Under the pieces are notes generated by a model. That model saw nothing but the letters and a program-made list of their open reading frames with translations, did not search any database and was not told the origin of the DNA. The translations under genes and the position numbers were made by a program. Shown here piece by piece: positions 56,633 to 56,874 of a stretch of 56,874 bases of DNA (position 1 is its first letter; the number at the start of each line of letters is the position of its first letter). Source of the stretch: an uncultured Porphyromonadaceae bacterium (lineage in GTDB: Bacteria > Bacteroidota > Bacteroidia > Bacteroidales > Muribaculaceae); NCBI GenBank assembly GCA_902491515.1, contig CABUIC010000017.1, forward strand, positions 1-56,874, given 5' to 3'.

Positions 56633-56781
56633 ATAAAAAAACTTTACACACTGATGCTGCTTCTGGCAACAGTCACCGTGTCGTTCACGGCGTCGGCCAA
56701 GAGCTTCACACTTGTAGTTGACGACGCCTCACGCCTGTGAAGGTGATGGTTGAGAATCGCTTCAGAATGGCCGTTAAATAG
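56633..56781 (+). pseudogene. Short decayed gene for a secreted protein
   Basis: ATA AAA AAA CTT... reads (I/M)KKLYTLMLLLATVTVSFTASA, a clear signal peptide whose expected ATG is ATA, continuing KSFTLVVDDASR. Two extra bases (near 56735) then shift the frame: the following codons continue sensibly as VKVMVENRFRMAVK before TAG at 56779-56781. So both the start codon and the frame look damaged. The only standard ATG in frame is inside the signal (56654). Confidence 0.5.
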
Positions 56782-56847
56782 TCTATAATATTTTAATATT
56801 CAACAAAATAAATGGTGTAAAAAGTTGCGTATGTCAGATATTTTTCG

Positions 56848-56855
56848 TAACTTTA
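56848..56855 (+). promoter_or_regulatory. -7-like box of the gene leaving the window
   Basis: TAACTTTA with TTG at 56825-56827, 20 nt before; 4 nt before the ATG at 56860. Confidence 0.45.
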
Positions 56856-56859
56856 CATC

Positions 56860-56874
56860 ATGAATGACACCTTT
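56860..56874 (+). CDS. Start of a gene running out of the window
   Basis: Five codons (MNDTF) after a promoter-like site. The product cannot be judged. Confidence 0.4.

Overview
This 56.9-kb window is chromosomal DNA from a GC-rich member of the Bacteroidales, most likely Muribaculaceae-like. The evidence is promoters of the Bacteroidales type (TTTG, about 19-20 nt, TAnnTTTG), lineage-typical families (GldB, DUF4886, DUF4890, DUF6377, PCMD, OMP_b-brl), split GcvP, and secreted proteins ending in an 'LQG-R' tail. No rRNA, tRNA or CRISPR array was seen. Species is inferred from gene content only.

Layout. 1-2200 is an AT-richer accessory edge: a nonsense-broken ORF6N gene, a small protein resembling only the C-terminal half of FtsZ, an A1S_2505-type phage protein, and a diverged inverted repeat with covarying hairpins. 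2207-8888 (minus) is housekeeping: rsfS-ftsH-acetyltransferase, a secreted muramidase with a LolC/E-like permease, and pepD. 9073-11032 (plus) holds a small membrane protein gene, an OmpH/Skp-like lipoprotein, proC and a short ssb. 11177-17796 is a complete glycine cleavage operon, lplA-gcvT-gcvH-gcvPA-gcvPB-lpd, followed closely by an Ntn hydrolase, a YihY membrane protein and ridA. 20694-25093 has a ferredoxin, an MFS carrier, an AI-2E-type permease and an OmpA porin.

25316-33456 is a secreted-protein and regulator block: an 1175-residue multidomain protein with a DUF4886 core, a DUF6377 membrane-anchored HTH regulator, and two divergent tandem paralogues of unknown function. Just upstream of the promoter of the 1175-residue gene is an unusual array of four TTAGCTA boxes between 13-bp direct repeats. 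This is the best candidate here for an undescribed regulatory system.

33774-51293 is mixed housekeeping: umuDC, gdhA, dacB, rsmI, rnz, holA, a lone HsdR_N nuclease domain, a split threonine/serine exporter, a LysR regulator, an AgcS symporter, lgt and a TrmH methyltransferase. 51294-52060 holds IS30 and leucine-rich-repeat protein fragments. 52099-56325 has a cysteine-less thioredoxin fold, GldB, a DUF4890 protein, a GH25 lysozyme and a PCMD protein. The right end carries another decayed gene and the first codons of a gene that runs out of the window.

Recurring themes. (1) Perfect or near-perfect -7 boxes lie only 4-9 nt before the start codon of at least six genes, which suggests leaderless or near-leaderless mRNAs. 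(2) A palindromic repeat family (GGACG...CGTCC) is scattered between genes, and one copy lies in frame inside a coding region. (3) Three secreted proteins share one C-terminal tail.
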